DNA of 64,000 nt from Beverwykella pulmonaria (lineage: Eukaryota > Ascomycota > Dothideomycetes > Pleosporales > Melanommataceae). The stretch covers positions 711,431-775,430 of the forward strand of contig BCHH01000015.1 in the NCBI GenBank assembly GCA_001599595.1, in the 5' to 3' direction. Numbering within the stretch: the stretch's first letter is position 1; each line of letters starts with the position of its first letter. A program made the position numbers and the translations under genes. The notes beneath the pieces are model-generated. The model made no database searches. It was not told the origin of the DNA and was given only the letters and a program-made list of their open reading frames with translations. This document shows positions 34,350 to 45,400 of this stretch, one piece after another.

Positions 34350-34837
34350 TGCGAGCTGTGCCCACGTTGAGCTTGCAAATTGCTGAATCTGCGAGACAAG
34401 GCAAAGCTCACAGCTTCAGAAACGTTCCGGTGAATGTGCCACTAGTCAATCGCGGGTGGTGTTGCATTAGTGCCTCTCACCGCCCGCTATTTTGCCAGTC
34501 CAAGCTTGGAGTCCTGGTCCACAACTCACTCCAGCACTCCAGGCTGTCACTTCTACCTCGCTGTCATTCACCGTGGGACCCCCTCGTACAAAACCCCCTA
34601 GCCAGTCCCGCTGCTCCCTCACCTCCTGCACCACGTTGTTTTGTCTCTCATCTTCCTCTCGGTTGCAACTGCAACTGCGACTGCAACTGCAACACCCCAC
34701 CTCACCACCCCGGCGTTGTGAGCAACACGTCTTGTTCAGCCAACTTGCCGGCAGTCTGTCTGGACACGCATCCCACACGATAAAATCAATCAGATCAGCC
34801 GACCTAGGCAAACCCCAGCTTGGCGAGCTCAGGACCC
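34350..34837. promoter_or_regulatory. Divergent promoter region of TRS23 and the UBE2Z-like gene
   Basis: 488 bp between two start codons. It contains a TGCAAC hexamer array at 34664-34693 and is C/T-rich on the plus strand toward 34838. Confidence 0.5.
34664..34693 (+). repeat. TGCAAC hexamer microsatellite
   Basis: Five tandem hexamers, the third TGCGAC, the others TGCAAC. This is the same unit, in another register, as the array at 14581-14616. Confidence 0.85.
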
Positions 34838-36434
34838 ATGTCCAACCAGAGCATTCTCCGCATCACTCGCGTACGTCAATATCCTACGCGGCCACCAAGA
34901 CATGAGTTACTAAGACGGGGCAGGAGCTGAGCGAGATCCAGAGGGGCTCCGATCTCTGTAAGGACATACTTCTGCTGCCTGGCATGACGACGACTTCTAA
35001 TCCGTCGGTATAGCCCTCGCCGTAGCCTGTCGAGACATCGACGTCCGCCATGTCAGGGCCCTCATCATCGGTCCGCCGGACACACCGTACGAGTTCGGCT
35101 TCTTCGAGTTCACCGTCAAGTTTACGCGAGGTCAGCGATACAAGAGAAGGTGATAAACCGCGGCACTAACAGTGCGCAGATTACCCCACCAAGGCACCTG
35201 CGGTTACTGCCATCACCACGAACAGCGGTCGCACACGATTCAACCCGAACATCTATGCAGGAGGCAGAGTGTGCTTGTAAGTGCCCAGGCCGTTTCCATG
35301 GCCCCTCTAATGGGATTCTATACTGACCATGCCCTCACAGATCCATTCTCGGGTAGGGGAGCATTCCGTATCAGCATACGTATACTTCGTATCTAACTGG
35401 GCTGCAGGACATGGCGGGGCGAACGTGGCGAAGAGTGGTCGTCAGCCCAAGGTCTTGAGTCCATTCTCATTTCCATTCAGTCGCTGATGTCTCAAAACCC
35501 ATACGAGAACGAGCCAGGATTCGAGGACGCCAAATCCGATTATGACAAGAAGAACCAAGAGGCATACGTTGCCAAGATCCGACACGAATCCCTTCGCATC
35601 TCCGTCATCGAGCGATTGGAGGACTATCTCAACATCGACCAAGGAAAGGCGCCTGGTGTGACCGTGTATAATGCAGAGGAGGACTACCAATCGAGCGCGG
35701 CGGATGCACCCTTTGAGCCGTTCAAAGATTTGTGCAAGCGGCGGTTCCTCTGGTACTATGAATCGTACGTGAATAGCATCGACGAGGAGCTGAAAAAACA
35801 CAAGGATGGTGATCGTTTCGAGAAGATGCCCTTCGAGGGCCCCGGCAACACCATGGAGGGCACCTTCCAGTACTCGTCTCTCAAGAAGCGTATTCAGGTC
35901 ATCTTCGACAAACTGAATGAAGAGGCATCGGCGTGGGCTGCTGACGGTCTGATAGCCGTGCAGAAGGAGATGAGCATCGCAAGCAACCTACAGCGGCAAT
36001 TCGAGCAAATCGTCGAAAAGTACAAGAAGAATGACGCAATCACGCTTGACCTGGACCTCGTGGAAAAGAACCCTTTCGTCTGGCAATTGGTCTTATTTGG
36101 CAGGCCAATGACCAACCTCGATGGTGGTGTGTTCCGCATCATCATTAATCTTAGTCCGAAGTTCCCCGACGTACTTCCTCGTGTCAGGTTCGAGACGCCC
36201 ATCTTTCATCACCGCATCTCCCCAGATGGGGTACTCTGCTACGATGCTGCGCGGAAAGATGATATGAGGTCGCATATCGAAGCCATCATCGAGGCCATCG
36301 AGGAAGAGTCTCCAGCCTACGATCCTCGGACATTGGTGAACCTAGAGGCTGCGAAACTGTTCTGGGGTTCTCCAGACGAGAAGAAGATGTACAACCGCAG
36401 GCTTAGGCGGTCTGTGCAGGACAGCTCCGAGTAA
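34838..36434 (+). CDS. UBE2Z-like ubiquitin-conjugating enzyme with two UBC domains
   Basis: An E2 that carries activated ubiquitin on a cysteine. Six exons: 34838-34870, 34924-34957, 35014-35130, 35180-35276, 35341-35352 (only 12 nt) and 35408-36434, giving 439 aa. The N-terminal UBC fold has RFNPNIYAGGRVCLSILGTW with Cys93 as the expected active site, followed by ESILISIQSLMSQNPYENEP, the pattern of animal UBE2Z. The C-terminal half holds a second UBC-like fold (GGVFRIIINLSPKFPDVLP, then HRISPDGVLCYDA with Cys375, then an acidic helical end). UBE2Z itself has one UBC domain and a different C-terminal extension, so the second domain is notable. A linker of about 130 residues contains a Tyr/Phe-rich helix. 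Head to head with TRS23. Confidence 0.9.
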
Positions 36435-37370
36435 ATCTCCATGATGATTTCATAGGATATGACTGACAGGGACGCAGGTTCAGCTAGCAGCCATGAACTA
36501 TCGACGTACTTTCCTTACCATGTAATTGAACCGAAGCTACGGCTACAGAGGCTGATAGAAGGGCGAATTTGATACCCGGATCTCGGCGCCCTCACTGGGA
36601 TACATCCACGGCTATGCACATCTGGGAGTTACGGCATTTTGGTTTCCATGACAGAAACTCCACAGTTGATCGGCACTTACGGCGTTGGTTTCAAAGGGGG
36701 CATTGGTTCCATTCGGTAGCTAGTGCATTTAGCAATACGTGCTCTTCCTCGTTTCACTTTTGATTTCTCTGTGATCTTCGTGGAATGTCTGTTGCATGTT
36801 GCCACTTTCCAGGTCAATAATAGGGGACCTTGAAGCACGAAACTTCACTTTTGTAGAGTCCTTCGAACCGATACAGTAGGACTTATTAGTCACAATTCGT
36901 TTCTCTTACTCTCTGCGTACACTAGTTTACCTTTCCTTCTAAGCTATATTGTGTTAGTGTAGACGCCTCCACATATTGCGAGTTTTGCCTCCGACAATAG
37001 AGACCCCTAAGCCTACAATTTTTGATGTTTGTGCAGTTCCAACACTAACTATCGTCGTCTATGTTCCTCTACTTTTTCTGCCCCTTAACTTTAGAATATA
37101 GACGCTTATAAGGATTGGTCGTGGGTCGGCCTCCCTCATTTACTTTTGGTGGTGGCGTCCAGTGTCATATTGTTTGCTGTGGACCATTTTAAGCGCGCTT
37201 ACTCATCCATATATTAATTCATTGAAACTCAGCCACTTTTACTCCTCAATCACATCCCTTGCTTCAGTTTACCAACTAACACAATCGAATTCTGTTAGTG
37301 TTAGACTGTATATATATTATTCAAATCTTTCCTCGTACCTTATGCAAATCTCCTGGATAAGCTCAACCTT
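36435..37370. other. Intergenic region before the NLR island
   Basis: 936 bp, increasingly A/T-rich from about 36750, with no supported gene. The last 200 bp before the ATG at 37371 are T-rich. Base composition differs clearly from the GC-rich promoters to the left. Confidence 0.6.
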
Positions 37371-40300
37371 ATGCGGCTCTTGCGAATTGAAGACAGTGGC
37401 GACTTCAACCTGGTCGAATACATAGGCAACAGCATCCCGCCATATGCTATTCTTTCCCACACTTGGGGAGAAGATAAGGATGAGGTCACTTTTAGGGATC
37501 TAGTAGACGGTACTGGCGAAACCAAAGCTGGCTATAGCAAGATCCGCTTCTGCGCGAAGCAAGCCGCGAAAAATAACCTCCACCACTTTTGGGTGGACAC
37601 CTGCTGCATTGACAAATCAAGCAGCGCGGAACTGACAGAGGCCATCAACTCTATGTTCCGCTGGTACCAGGACGCGACGATATGCTACGTGTATTTGTCC
37701 GATGTCTCAGTTAGTAGCTCGGATGATGAAGAGCGTGTGTGCTCTGGAAGATGGAAACCAGCGTTCAGAAAAAGCAGGTGGTTCAGTCGTGGCTGGACGC
37801 TCCAAGAGCTCATTGCTCCGGCATCTGTCGTGTTCTTCTCTAAAGAGGGACAGCGGCTCGGCGACAAGCAGACACTAGAGCAAACCCTCCATGAGATAAC
37901 GGGAATCGCCATCCAAGCCCTTCAAAAAAGACCTCTGTTTTATTTTAGTGTGAACGAACGCATGTCATGGGCGGCAAAACGTCAAACAAAACGCGAAGAA
38001 GACGAGGCGTATTGCTTACTAGGCATTTTCGACACCCATATGCCGCTTATATATGGCGAAGGACGGAAAAACGCACTGGCTAGGCTTCAGAAAGAGATCA
38101 AAGAGTCTTCGAAAGAGGAATTGTCTGCTCTACGATCGACGCTCTGCACAGAACAACTGAAGCGGAAACACGAGCTCCCCTCGATCGGTTCCGAGAAGGC
38201 CCCCAGACTCCACCAAGATTTGCGCACGACCAACCATACCGAAATAACTAACGGTGGCGGTACTACCAACAAAAAAGCTGAAATCCGTAAAGAGTTGCTT
38301 GATCTGTTGTACTTCAACCATATCGACGAGCGACTCTTGTCATTAAAGACAGCTCATAGTAGGACATGCAAATGGTTCCTCCATAAGGAACAGTACAAGG
38401 CCTGGGTGAGTGCCGAGAATTTACATGACCATCACGGGTTCCTTTGGATCAAGGGGAAACCTGGCGCCGGAAAGTCGATCTTGATGAAGTTCCTCGATTC
38501 CAAAGCGAAGGACTCAGCCAAGTCCAACCCAAATTCCCTTGTGGCATCATTCTTCTTCAACGCACGGGGCGAGCACCTCGAGAAGTCTACGACTGGTCTT
38601 TATCGGTCACTGCTGTGGCAACTCTTTGAGAAAGCTGCGGATCTCGTGGAAGTCCTGGACGATTTTGACACCAATACTCAACGCATTATTCAAAGGAAAG
38701 GCTGGCAATTGGAGATCCTTAAGCAGACATTGACCAAAGTTGTGGAGCGTCTCGGACATCGAACATTGCAACTATTTGTTGACGCACTCGACGAGTGTGA
38801 CGATAAAGATGTAGCAGACATGATCTCATTCCTCGAAGATATTGGAGAGCGAGCGGTTGAGGTCAACGTCCATTTACATATCTGCTTCTCAAGCCGCCAT
38901 TATCCGACAATCATCATCCGGGGTAAGCAAATCGTCCTTGAGCATGAGGAGGAGCATAGCAATGATATCACCCAATACATCAACTCTAAGTTAAAGCTAG
39001 CCAACCCGCGGAAGGCAGACGGTCTGAAAGCTCAGGTATTAGAGAAATCCGCCGGAGTATTCCTTTGGGTTGCTCTAGTCATCCCAATGCTCAATAAAGC
39101 CTCTGCTAAAGGTCGAGTCGAGGAGTTGCAGAAATGCCTTGACGAGATCCCTCCTGGACTGGACGACTTGTTTGAAATGATCCTGACCAGAGATCGCGAA
39201 GATATGCAGGAGCTTCGGCTCTGTATCCAATGGATTCTCTTCGCTAAGCGACCTTTAAAGCAGGAGGAATACTTCTTCGCCATTCGCAACGCTAATTCTC
39301 CAGAAACGGCCAGATGCTGGAAGTCAGGAGGGGTTTCTGCTGAAGACATGCATCAGTTCGTACATAGCTCCTCCAAAGGTCTAGCGGAGGTGACGAAGAC
39401 CAGGAGCAAAGACAAAATGCCGACCGTTCAGTTCATTCATGAATCGGTCCGGGATTTCTTTCTTATTAAGGAAGGATACCGGAGACTCTGGCCAAAGCTT
39501 AGTGATCGGTTTGTTACCTACAGTCATGAAGGCCTAAAAGACAGATGCTTGGCCGAGATTAATGACAGCAGTGGGAGCCGTACGCTCGCAAGTCTACAGA
39601 GGGATATTGATGTTTTGGAGCATGTGTCTCCTGACGTATCACTTCCAAAAGCTTTTTATTCAGAAGCGTCAACTCTGCGCCCGTCAGTATCCAAAGAGTT
39701 CCCATTTCTCGAATACGCGGTTCATCATGTGCTATACCATGCAGATACTGCTGAGAGCGATGTAACCAAGCAAGAGAGTTTTCTAAAGGAGTTTCCCCTC
39801 AAAAAATGGATATTTCTCGATAATATTTTTGAAAAATTTCATATACGGCGCCATACACCGAGGGCGAGTCTCTTATATATCCTTGCGGAGAAAAACCTCC
39901 CGAGCCTCATCAAGCATGAACTAAGACGAGTCCCAAGCATGGATATCCAAGGGGAGCGTCATTGCTTTCCAATCGTTGTAGCCTGCGTTAACGGCAATCA
40001 AAACGCGATCATAGCACTTCTGATGCAAGAAACCATACCACAAAGAGACCGGAACCTAGCTTCACAACTTGATTGTTTGCATGAAATTAAGCCTCAAAAA
40101 GGTCGGACCCTCCTATCGTGTACCGCCGAGAAGGGCTTAGAAGGCATCGTCAAGCTGCTACTTGAAACAGGTAAGGTTGACGTTGACTCTAAGGATAAGA
40201 ATAAACGGACGCCGCTATCGTGGGCGGCGGAGAAGGGGCACGAGATCGTGGTCAAGCTGCTGCTCGAGACGGGTAAGGTCGACGTCGACTCCAAGAATGA

Positions 40301-41102
40301 TCTCGGACGGACGCCACTATCGTGGGCAACAGAGAAGGGGCACGAGGCCGTGGTCAAGCAGCTGCTCGAGACGGGCAAGGTTGACGTCGACTCCAAGAAT
40401 GTTTTCGGACAGACGCCGCTATCGTGGGCAGCAGAGAAGGGGCACGAGGCCGTGGTCAAGCTGCTGTTCGAGACGGGCAAGGTTGATGTTGACTCCAAGG
40501 ATAAGAATGGACGGACGCCACTATCGTGGGCAGCAGAGAAGGGGAACGAGGCCGTAGTCAAGCTGCTGCTCGAGACGGGTAAGGTCGAAGTCGATCCCAA
40601 GAATAAGCATGGACAGACGCCGCTATGGTGGGCAGCAGAGAAGGGGCACGAGGCCGTGGTCAAGCTGCTGCTCGAGACGGGTAAGGTCGACGTCGACTCC
40701 AAGAATGATCGCGGATGGACGCCGCTATCGTGGGCAGCAGCGAATGGGCACGAGGCTGTAGTCAAGCTGCTGCTCGAGATGGGCAAGGTCGACGTCGACT
40801 CCAAGGATAAGCGCGGACAGACGCCGCTATCGTGGGCAGCAGAGAAGGGGCATGAGGCCGTGGTCAAGCTGCTGCTCGAGACGGGTAAGGTCGACGTCGA
40901 TTCCAAAAATAAGCACGGACAGACGCCGCTATGGTGGGCAGCAGGGAAGGGGCACGAGGCCGTGGTCAAGCTGCTGCTCGAGACGGGCAAGGTTGATGTT
41001 GACTCCAAGGATAAGAATGGACAGACGCCGCTATGGTGGGCGGTAACGATGAGGCACAAGGCAGTGGTCAAGCTGCTGCAGTCATACTCTAATCTCTCTT
41101 AA
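37371..41102 (+). CDS. HET-NACHT-ankyrin NLR-type incompatibility protein
   Basis: A cytosolic signalling receptor of the fungal NLR class. It is a single exon of 1243 aa. The N-terminal HET domain (residues about 20-260) shows YAILSHTWGEDKDEVTFRDL, HFWVDTCCIDKSSSAELTEA and RWFSRGWTLQELIAP, and then AYCLLGIFDTHMPLIYGEG. HET domains trigger cell death in vegetative incompatibility. The NACHT domain follows, with Walker A GKPGAGKS at about 363 and Walker B LQLFVDALDECDD at about 465. After a helical region, ten 34-residue ankyrin units (about 906-1243) end in LLQSYSNLS. The units are almost identical, differing mainly at a few positions. Allorecognition is the family expectation, and a role in defence is inference. 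Confidence 0.93.
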   Translation: MRLLRIEDSGDFNLVEYIGNSIPPYAILSHTWGEDKDEVTFRDLVDGTGETKAGYSKIRFCAKQAAKNNLHHFWVDTCCIDKSSSAELTEAINSMFRWYQDATICYVYLSDVSVSSSDDEERVCSGRWKPAFRKSRWFSRGWTLQELIAPASVVFFSKEGQRLGDKQTLEQTLHEITGIAIQALQKRPLFYFSVNERMSWAAKRQTKREEDEAYCLLGIFDTHMPLIYGEGRKNALARLQKEIKESSKEELSALRSTLCTEQLKRKHELPSIGSEKAPRLHQDLRTTNHTEITNGGGTTNKKAEIRKELLDLLYFNHIDERLLSLKTAHSRTCKWFLHKEQYKAWVSAENLHDHHGFLWIKGKPGAGKSILMKFLDSKAKDSAKSNPNSLVASFFFNARGEHLEKSTTGLYRSLLWQLFEKAADLVEVLDDFDTNTQRIIQRKGWQLEILKQTLTKVVERLGHRTLQLFVDALDECDDKDVADMISFLEDIGERAVEVNVHLHICFSSRHYPTIIIRGKQIVLEHEEEHSNDITQYINSKLKLANPRKADGLKAQVLEKSAGVFLWVALVIPMLNKASAKGRVEELQKCLDEIPPGLDDLFEMILTRDREDMQELRLCIQWILFAKRPLKQEEYFFAIRNANSPETARCWKSGGVSAEDMHQFVHSSSKGLAEVTKTRSKDKMPTVQFIHESVRDFFLIKEGYRRLWPKLSDRFVTYSHEGLKDRCLAEINDSSGSRTLASLQRDIDVLEHVSPDVSLPKAFYSEASTLRPSVSKEFPFLEYAVHHVLYHADTAESDVTKQESFLKEFPLKKWIFLDNIFEKFHIRRHTPRASLLYILAEKNLPSLIKHELRRVPSMDIQGERHCFPIVVACVNGNQNAIIALLMQETIPQRDRNLASQLDCLHEIKPQKGRTLLSCTAEKGLEGIVKLLLETGKVDVDSKDKNKRTPLSWAAEKGHEIVVKLLLETGKVDVDSKNDLGRTPLSWATEKGHEAVVKQLLETGKVDVDSKNVFGQTPLSWAAEKGHEAVVKLLFETGKVDVDSKDKNGRTPLSWAAEKGNEAVVKLLLETGKVEVDPKNKHGQTPLWWAAEKGHEAVVKLLLETGKVDVDSKNDRGWTPLSWAAANGHEAVVKLLLEMGKVDVDSKDKRGQTPLSWAAEKGHEAVVKLLLETGKVDVDSKNKHGQTPLWWAAGKGHEAVVKLLLETGKVDVDSKDKNGQTPLWWAVTMRHKAVVKLLQSYSNLS
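40105..41099 (+). repeat. Ankyrin-coding 102-nt repeat array of the HET-NACHT gene
   Basis: Ten tandem units of 102 nt (34 codons) with protein core [20 protein letters not shown]. Variable positions are the three residues before TPL (NKR, LGR, FGQ, NGR, HGQ, RGW, RGQ), the S/W after L, the EKG triplet (AAN, AGK) and the pair after DSK (DK, ND, NV, NK). The array stays GC-rich, without the C-to-T decay that repeat-induced point mutation would leave. Confidence 0.95.
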
Positions 41103-42454
41103 CAAAATGCATCTTTACTTAGCTTCCTCCCCGCCTATAAATTGAAATTAGCGATATAATGAAGGTAAGTGGTGTAGAAGGCGAATAAGCTAGTAGGAAG
41201 GGCCGCCAACCCGTTCCGACCCCATCACGGTGCGCTAGCCTGTAGTTGACTTAGCAGCTCCTGTTTACACCTAGAGTAGAGAATTTTCTGAGAGGGTAAT
41301 ACTGGCAGGGGATAGAACGAATAAATGAATCAGGGGTGAATGGATCAGGGGTGAATAGGCTTGAATCATCAGAATCGAGACGAATCCTTGAGGATACTCA
41401 GAGGATTCGGAGAAACTGCATATGTGATGCGTCACGTGACCCATAGACACACGGCCCGATATCCCTCACACTTTAGTTGACGCGAACTTTCCTGCCAGCA
41501 CCCCAAGTTTGACACTACTCTCCTACTTAGAAATAATGGCAGATTGTGATGCAATTGATAATTCACTATTAGGCGCGATTCCCGCTAATTTCCGTGCCAA
41601 AAGAGCATGTTGTGACTGTTTGAAGGTAACGTGTTGATTTCGCGCATAACTGCTGTTTTCAAAAGTTGTCTACTCTCTTCATAAATGTCGGTCGTTCAGC
41701 ACCATGTTACTAAATGACGGCTCTTCTTTATCCTCTATCCAAAAGTCTTCAATCATACCTTCTGAATACTTCATTGTGGTAGTTAGTCTGCCATCAGCTA
41801 CTGAAGCTCACACAGAAGTCAGCCTTTCGACAAGTTGCATCCGATATTTTGCGCCAATTGACTGCACTGTGCTTAAGTTTGGGTTCAGCTCCATGGACTA
41901 CATGATAAAATGCAAGTTAACGTGCGACTTGAAGCTTCAGATGTGCTGCAGCCAAGCCGCAGCTGAAGACCCTAGCATCCTTACAGCTTAAAGCCCTCGC
42001 AGCTGATTAATGGTACCCCTCACTCCAGTTTTCATCCAAGGAGGAGTTTGCCAGCTATCTCATCTCATTATATCTTTATAGGCAGGCCAAATAGCATTTT
42101 ACGCCTCGTAACCACACACCTACGGCAGTTCCAGGTCTAATTCTGAATAGCTCAATTCTGAACTAGTATCTGACGCAACTGGAGCCCAACCACAGAGACC
42201 CCGAATCTGCTGCGACATCTCCACTTCCCTTCTCCTTCCCTTCTCCTTCTCTTCTCTTTCTCATTATTCTCGCATTGCGCTTCCTGAAACACCATCTGGA
42301 TCTCTGCCAACTACTTACGAGTTATTGAGCACTTGATTTATCTCAGGTAAACTGAGGTTATGGGGCCTCATCGGATAACAATTACGATTGTATCGGAATT
42401 CGTCCTCTTCAAGACCTCATCTCTTCGCCGTCTCTATAACCCGTCCCCGTGAGA
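41103..42454. other. Region between the two NLR genes
   Basis: The first 190 bp or so are related to the 3' flank of the second NLR gene (see 47438-47730): both hold TTAGCTTCCTCCCCGCCTA, GATAAGCTAGTAGGAAGGG or a close form, and CCAACCCGTTCCGACC. Short GGGGTGAATGAATCA-like repeats occur near 41325-41360. A short frame at 41535 (MADCDAIDNSLL) with a Cys-rich end is not supported as a gene. The rest shows nothing recognisable. Confidence 0.6.
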
Positions 42455-45400
42455 ATGTCGAATCCTAAGGACTACACCGTCGGCTGGATCTGCGCTATAG
42501 CTACAGAATACGTTGCTGCTCGAGCTTTCCTTGATGAAGTGCACGAAGCACCGGAATGGGTGTCCCCTAATGACAATAACAGTTACACACTGGGCAAAGT
42601 TGGAAAACACAATGTCGTTATCGCTGTCTTGCCTGAGGGAGAATATGGCATTTCCTCTGCAGCAAGCGTCGCAAGAGATATGCTCCACAGCTTTCCCAAC
42701 GTCAGAATCGGTCTAATGGTTGGCATTGGTGGCGGTGCGCCAAGTTCAAAGCATGATATCCGTCTCGGCGACATCGTGGTCAGCACTCCTCGTGATGGGA
42801 AGGGTGGTGTGTTTCAGTATGACTTTGGCAAAACGATCCAAGACCAGAGCTTTCGACCTACCGGATTCCTGAACCAGCCACCAACAATCCTACGGACTGC
42901 AGTTACTGGGTTGAGGGCGCAGTATGAAAGCGACGGTCATCAGCTAGAAGAGGCTATTGACAGTATTCTTAAGAAGAAACCAAGACTGCAGAAGAAGTAC
43001 CAGCGTCCGGGCCCAGGTAGCGATAGGTTGTATCAAACTGGAGTCACACATCCTTCAAACGATGAGGCAAACTGTGCTATAGTCTGTGGTAGCTACCCGT
43101 CGAATTTCATGCCACGATACGAACGGGCTGAAGACGAGGATAATCCAGCAATTCACTATGGTTTAATTGCTTCGGCGAACAATTTAATGAAGGATGCTTT
43201 GCTTCGGGATAAATTTGCAAAGGAAAACGACGTTCTGTGTTTTGAGATGGAAGCAGCAGGGTTAATGAACCAATTTCCCTGCTTAGTTATTCGTGGCGTC
43301 TGTGACTACTCTGACACCCACAAGAACAAGGAGTGGCAAGGGTATGCAGCAATGGCGGCGGCTGCATACGCGAAGGATCTTCTCTATCAAATTCTCCCGA
43401 ACAAGGTTGAGGCCGAGAGTAGGATCAGGGATCTTCTCTCTAATGGTTCGTCATCTTAAGCCTCTGTATTGAAGTAGTAAATGAGTATCTGATCATAAAT
43501 GCAGTGTATGACAATGTGTCTATCACCAGAGAAAAAGTTGAAGCAGTGAAGACCAAGCTGGATAGAAATGAAGAACTTAGGATTCTCAACTGGCTCACGC
43601 CAATTGACTATGGCCCTCAGCAAAGTGACATACTTGAAAGACGAGAACCGGGGACTGGCCAATGGATTTTAGGCTCTGCTGAGTACCAGACTTGGTTGAA
43701 AATAGGTAAACAAACGTTGTTCTGTCCAGGCATTCCTGGAGCAGGAAAGACGGTCCTTACATCAGTCGTCATTAACCATCTAACTTCCCGGTTTTCTCCC
43801 GACCTAGCTACTGGTATTACATATATCTATTGTAACTTCAAACGGAAAAACGAGCAGAAGATCGACGATTTGCTGGCGAGTTTGCTGAAACAACTTGCGC
43901 AGAGCCAGTCCTCACTGCCAAGAAGTATTAAAGAACTGTATGATCGACACTGCGCCCACCGGACACGGCCATTACTTGATGATATTACCAAAACCCTCGA
44001 ATCAGTAGTTTCTATTTATTCGAGGGTCTTCATCATTATCGATGCACTTGACGAATGCCAGGCATCTGATGGCTGCCGGACCAGGTTGCTCTCGGAGCTC
44101 TTTGCTCTCCAGAAAAGACATGAAATCAATCTCTTGGCAACATCGAGGTTCATTCCTGATATCGTTGATCGATTCAAAGGCAGCAGCGAAACTTTAGAGA
44201 TTCGCGCGAGCCGCGAGGACATAGAGATATATTTAGAAGGCCACATAGGGCAAATGTTGCCCTTTGTCCAGAAGAACCGGCAATTACAAACAGACATTAA
44301 GGTTGTAATTTCAGAAGCCGTTGATGGAATGTACGTTTATAGTTAATACAGAATAAAATGAAGGCACTAACTATCTTCTAGGTTTCTTTTAGCGCAGATC
44401 TATTTGAGATCACTAAACGACAAGGTAACCCCCAAAGCTATTAGAAATGCATTACAAGACTTCCAGAAGCAAACCCCCGGATCGAGCGAACATAAAAAGG
44501 TCCAGGTCCTTACCCATGCATACAAGGGAGTCATGGAGCGAATCAATGGACAGATGCCGGGGTTTAGAGATCTTGCCCATAAAGTATTATCGTGGATCAC
44601 CTGCGCCAAAAGACAATTAACGACAACAGAGCTTCAACACTCGCTTGCTGTGGGGGCTGGTGAGCCAAAACTGGACGAAGATAATTTCCCACAAGTTCAA
44701 GACATGGTCTCAGTATGTGCTGGATTGGTCACGGTTGATCAAGAGAGTAACATTATCCGGTTGGTCCATTATACAACGCAAGAATACTTTGAGCGGACAT
44801 GGAAGTCTTGGTATCCCGATGCCCAGATCCACATTACAAGTGTCTGTGTTACCTATCTGTCATTTGATATCTTTAAGACTGGTTTCTGTTCCTCTGATAC
44901 AGAGTTTGAGGCACGATTGCAGAACAATGTCCTTTACAGCTATGCAGCGAAATATTGGGGTTATCATGCGCACGCAGCATTATTTAACGAAGATTTGATT
45001 CTTAACCTTTTAAAGAGCAGAGCTAAAGTCTCCGCTGCCAGCCAGGCGATGATGGCTTCTGGAAGATACTTTGACTATAGTCAAAGAGTGCCAAGGAAAA
45101 TGACAGGAGTACACGTCGCAGCATACTTTGGATTAGAGAGAGCAATGATAGGCTTGCTAAACAATGAGAGTGGTCCAGAAAAGGTTGACGTCGACTCCAA
45201 GGATAAGCGCGGACTGACTCCGCTATCGTGGGCAGCAGAGAACGGGCATGAGGCGGTAGTCAAGCTGCTGCTCGAGACTGGCACGGTCGATGTCGACTCC
45301 AAGGCTGCCAGCGGACGGACGCCACTATCGTGGGCAGCGGAGAATGGGCACGAGGCGGTAGTCAAGCTGCTGCTCGAGACAGGCAAGGTCGACGTTGACT

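Noticed and set aside
40094..41071. 325-codon minus-strand frame across the ankyrin array, and similar ones at 45081-47400
   Set aside because: They arise because each 102-nt unit lacks stops in that frame. The repeated [17 protein letters not shown] pattern is the antisense of the ankyrin unit.
41535..41630. Short frame with a Cys-rich end resembling the start of a Zn2Cys6 cluster
   Set aside because: Only one Cys pair is followed by a possible donor; no continuing exon was found.
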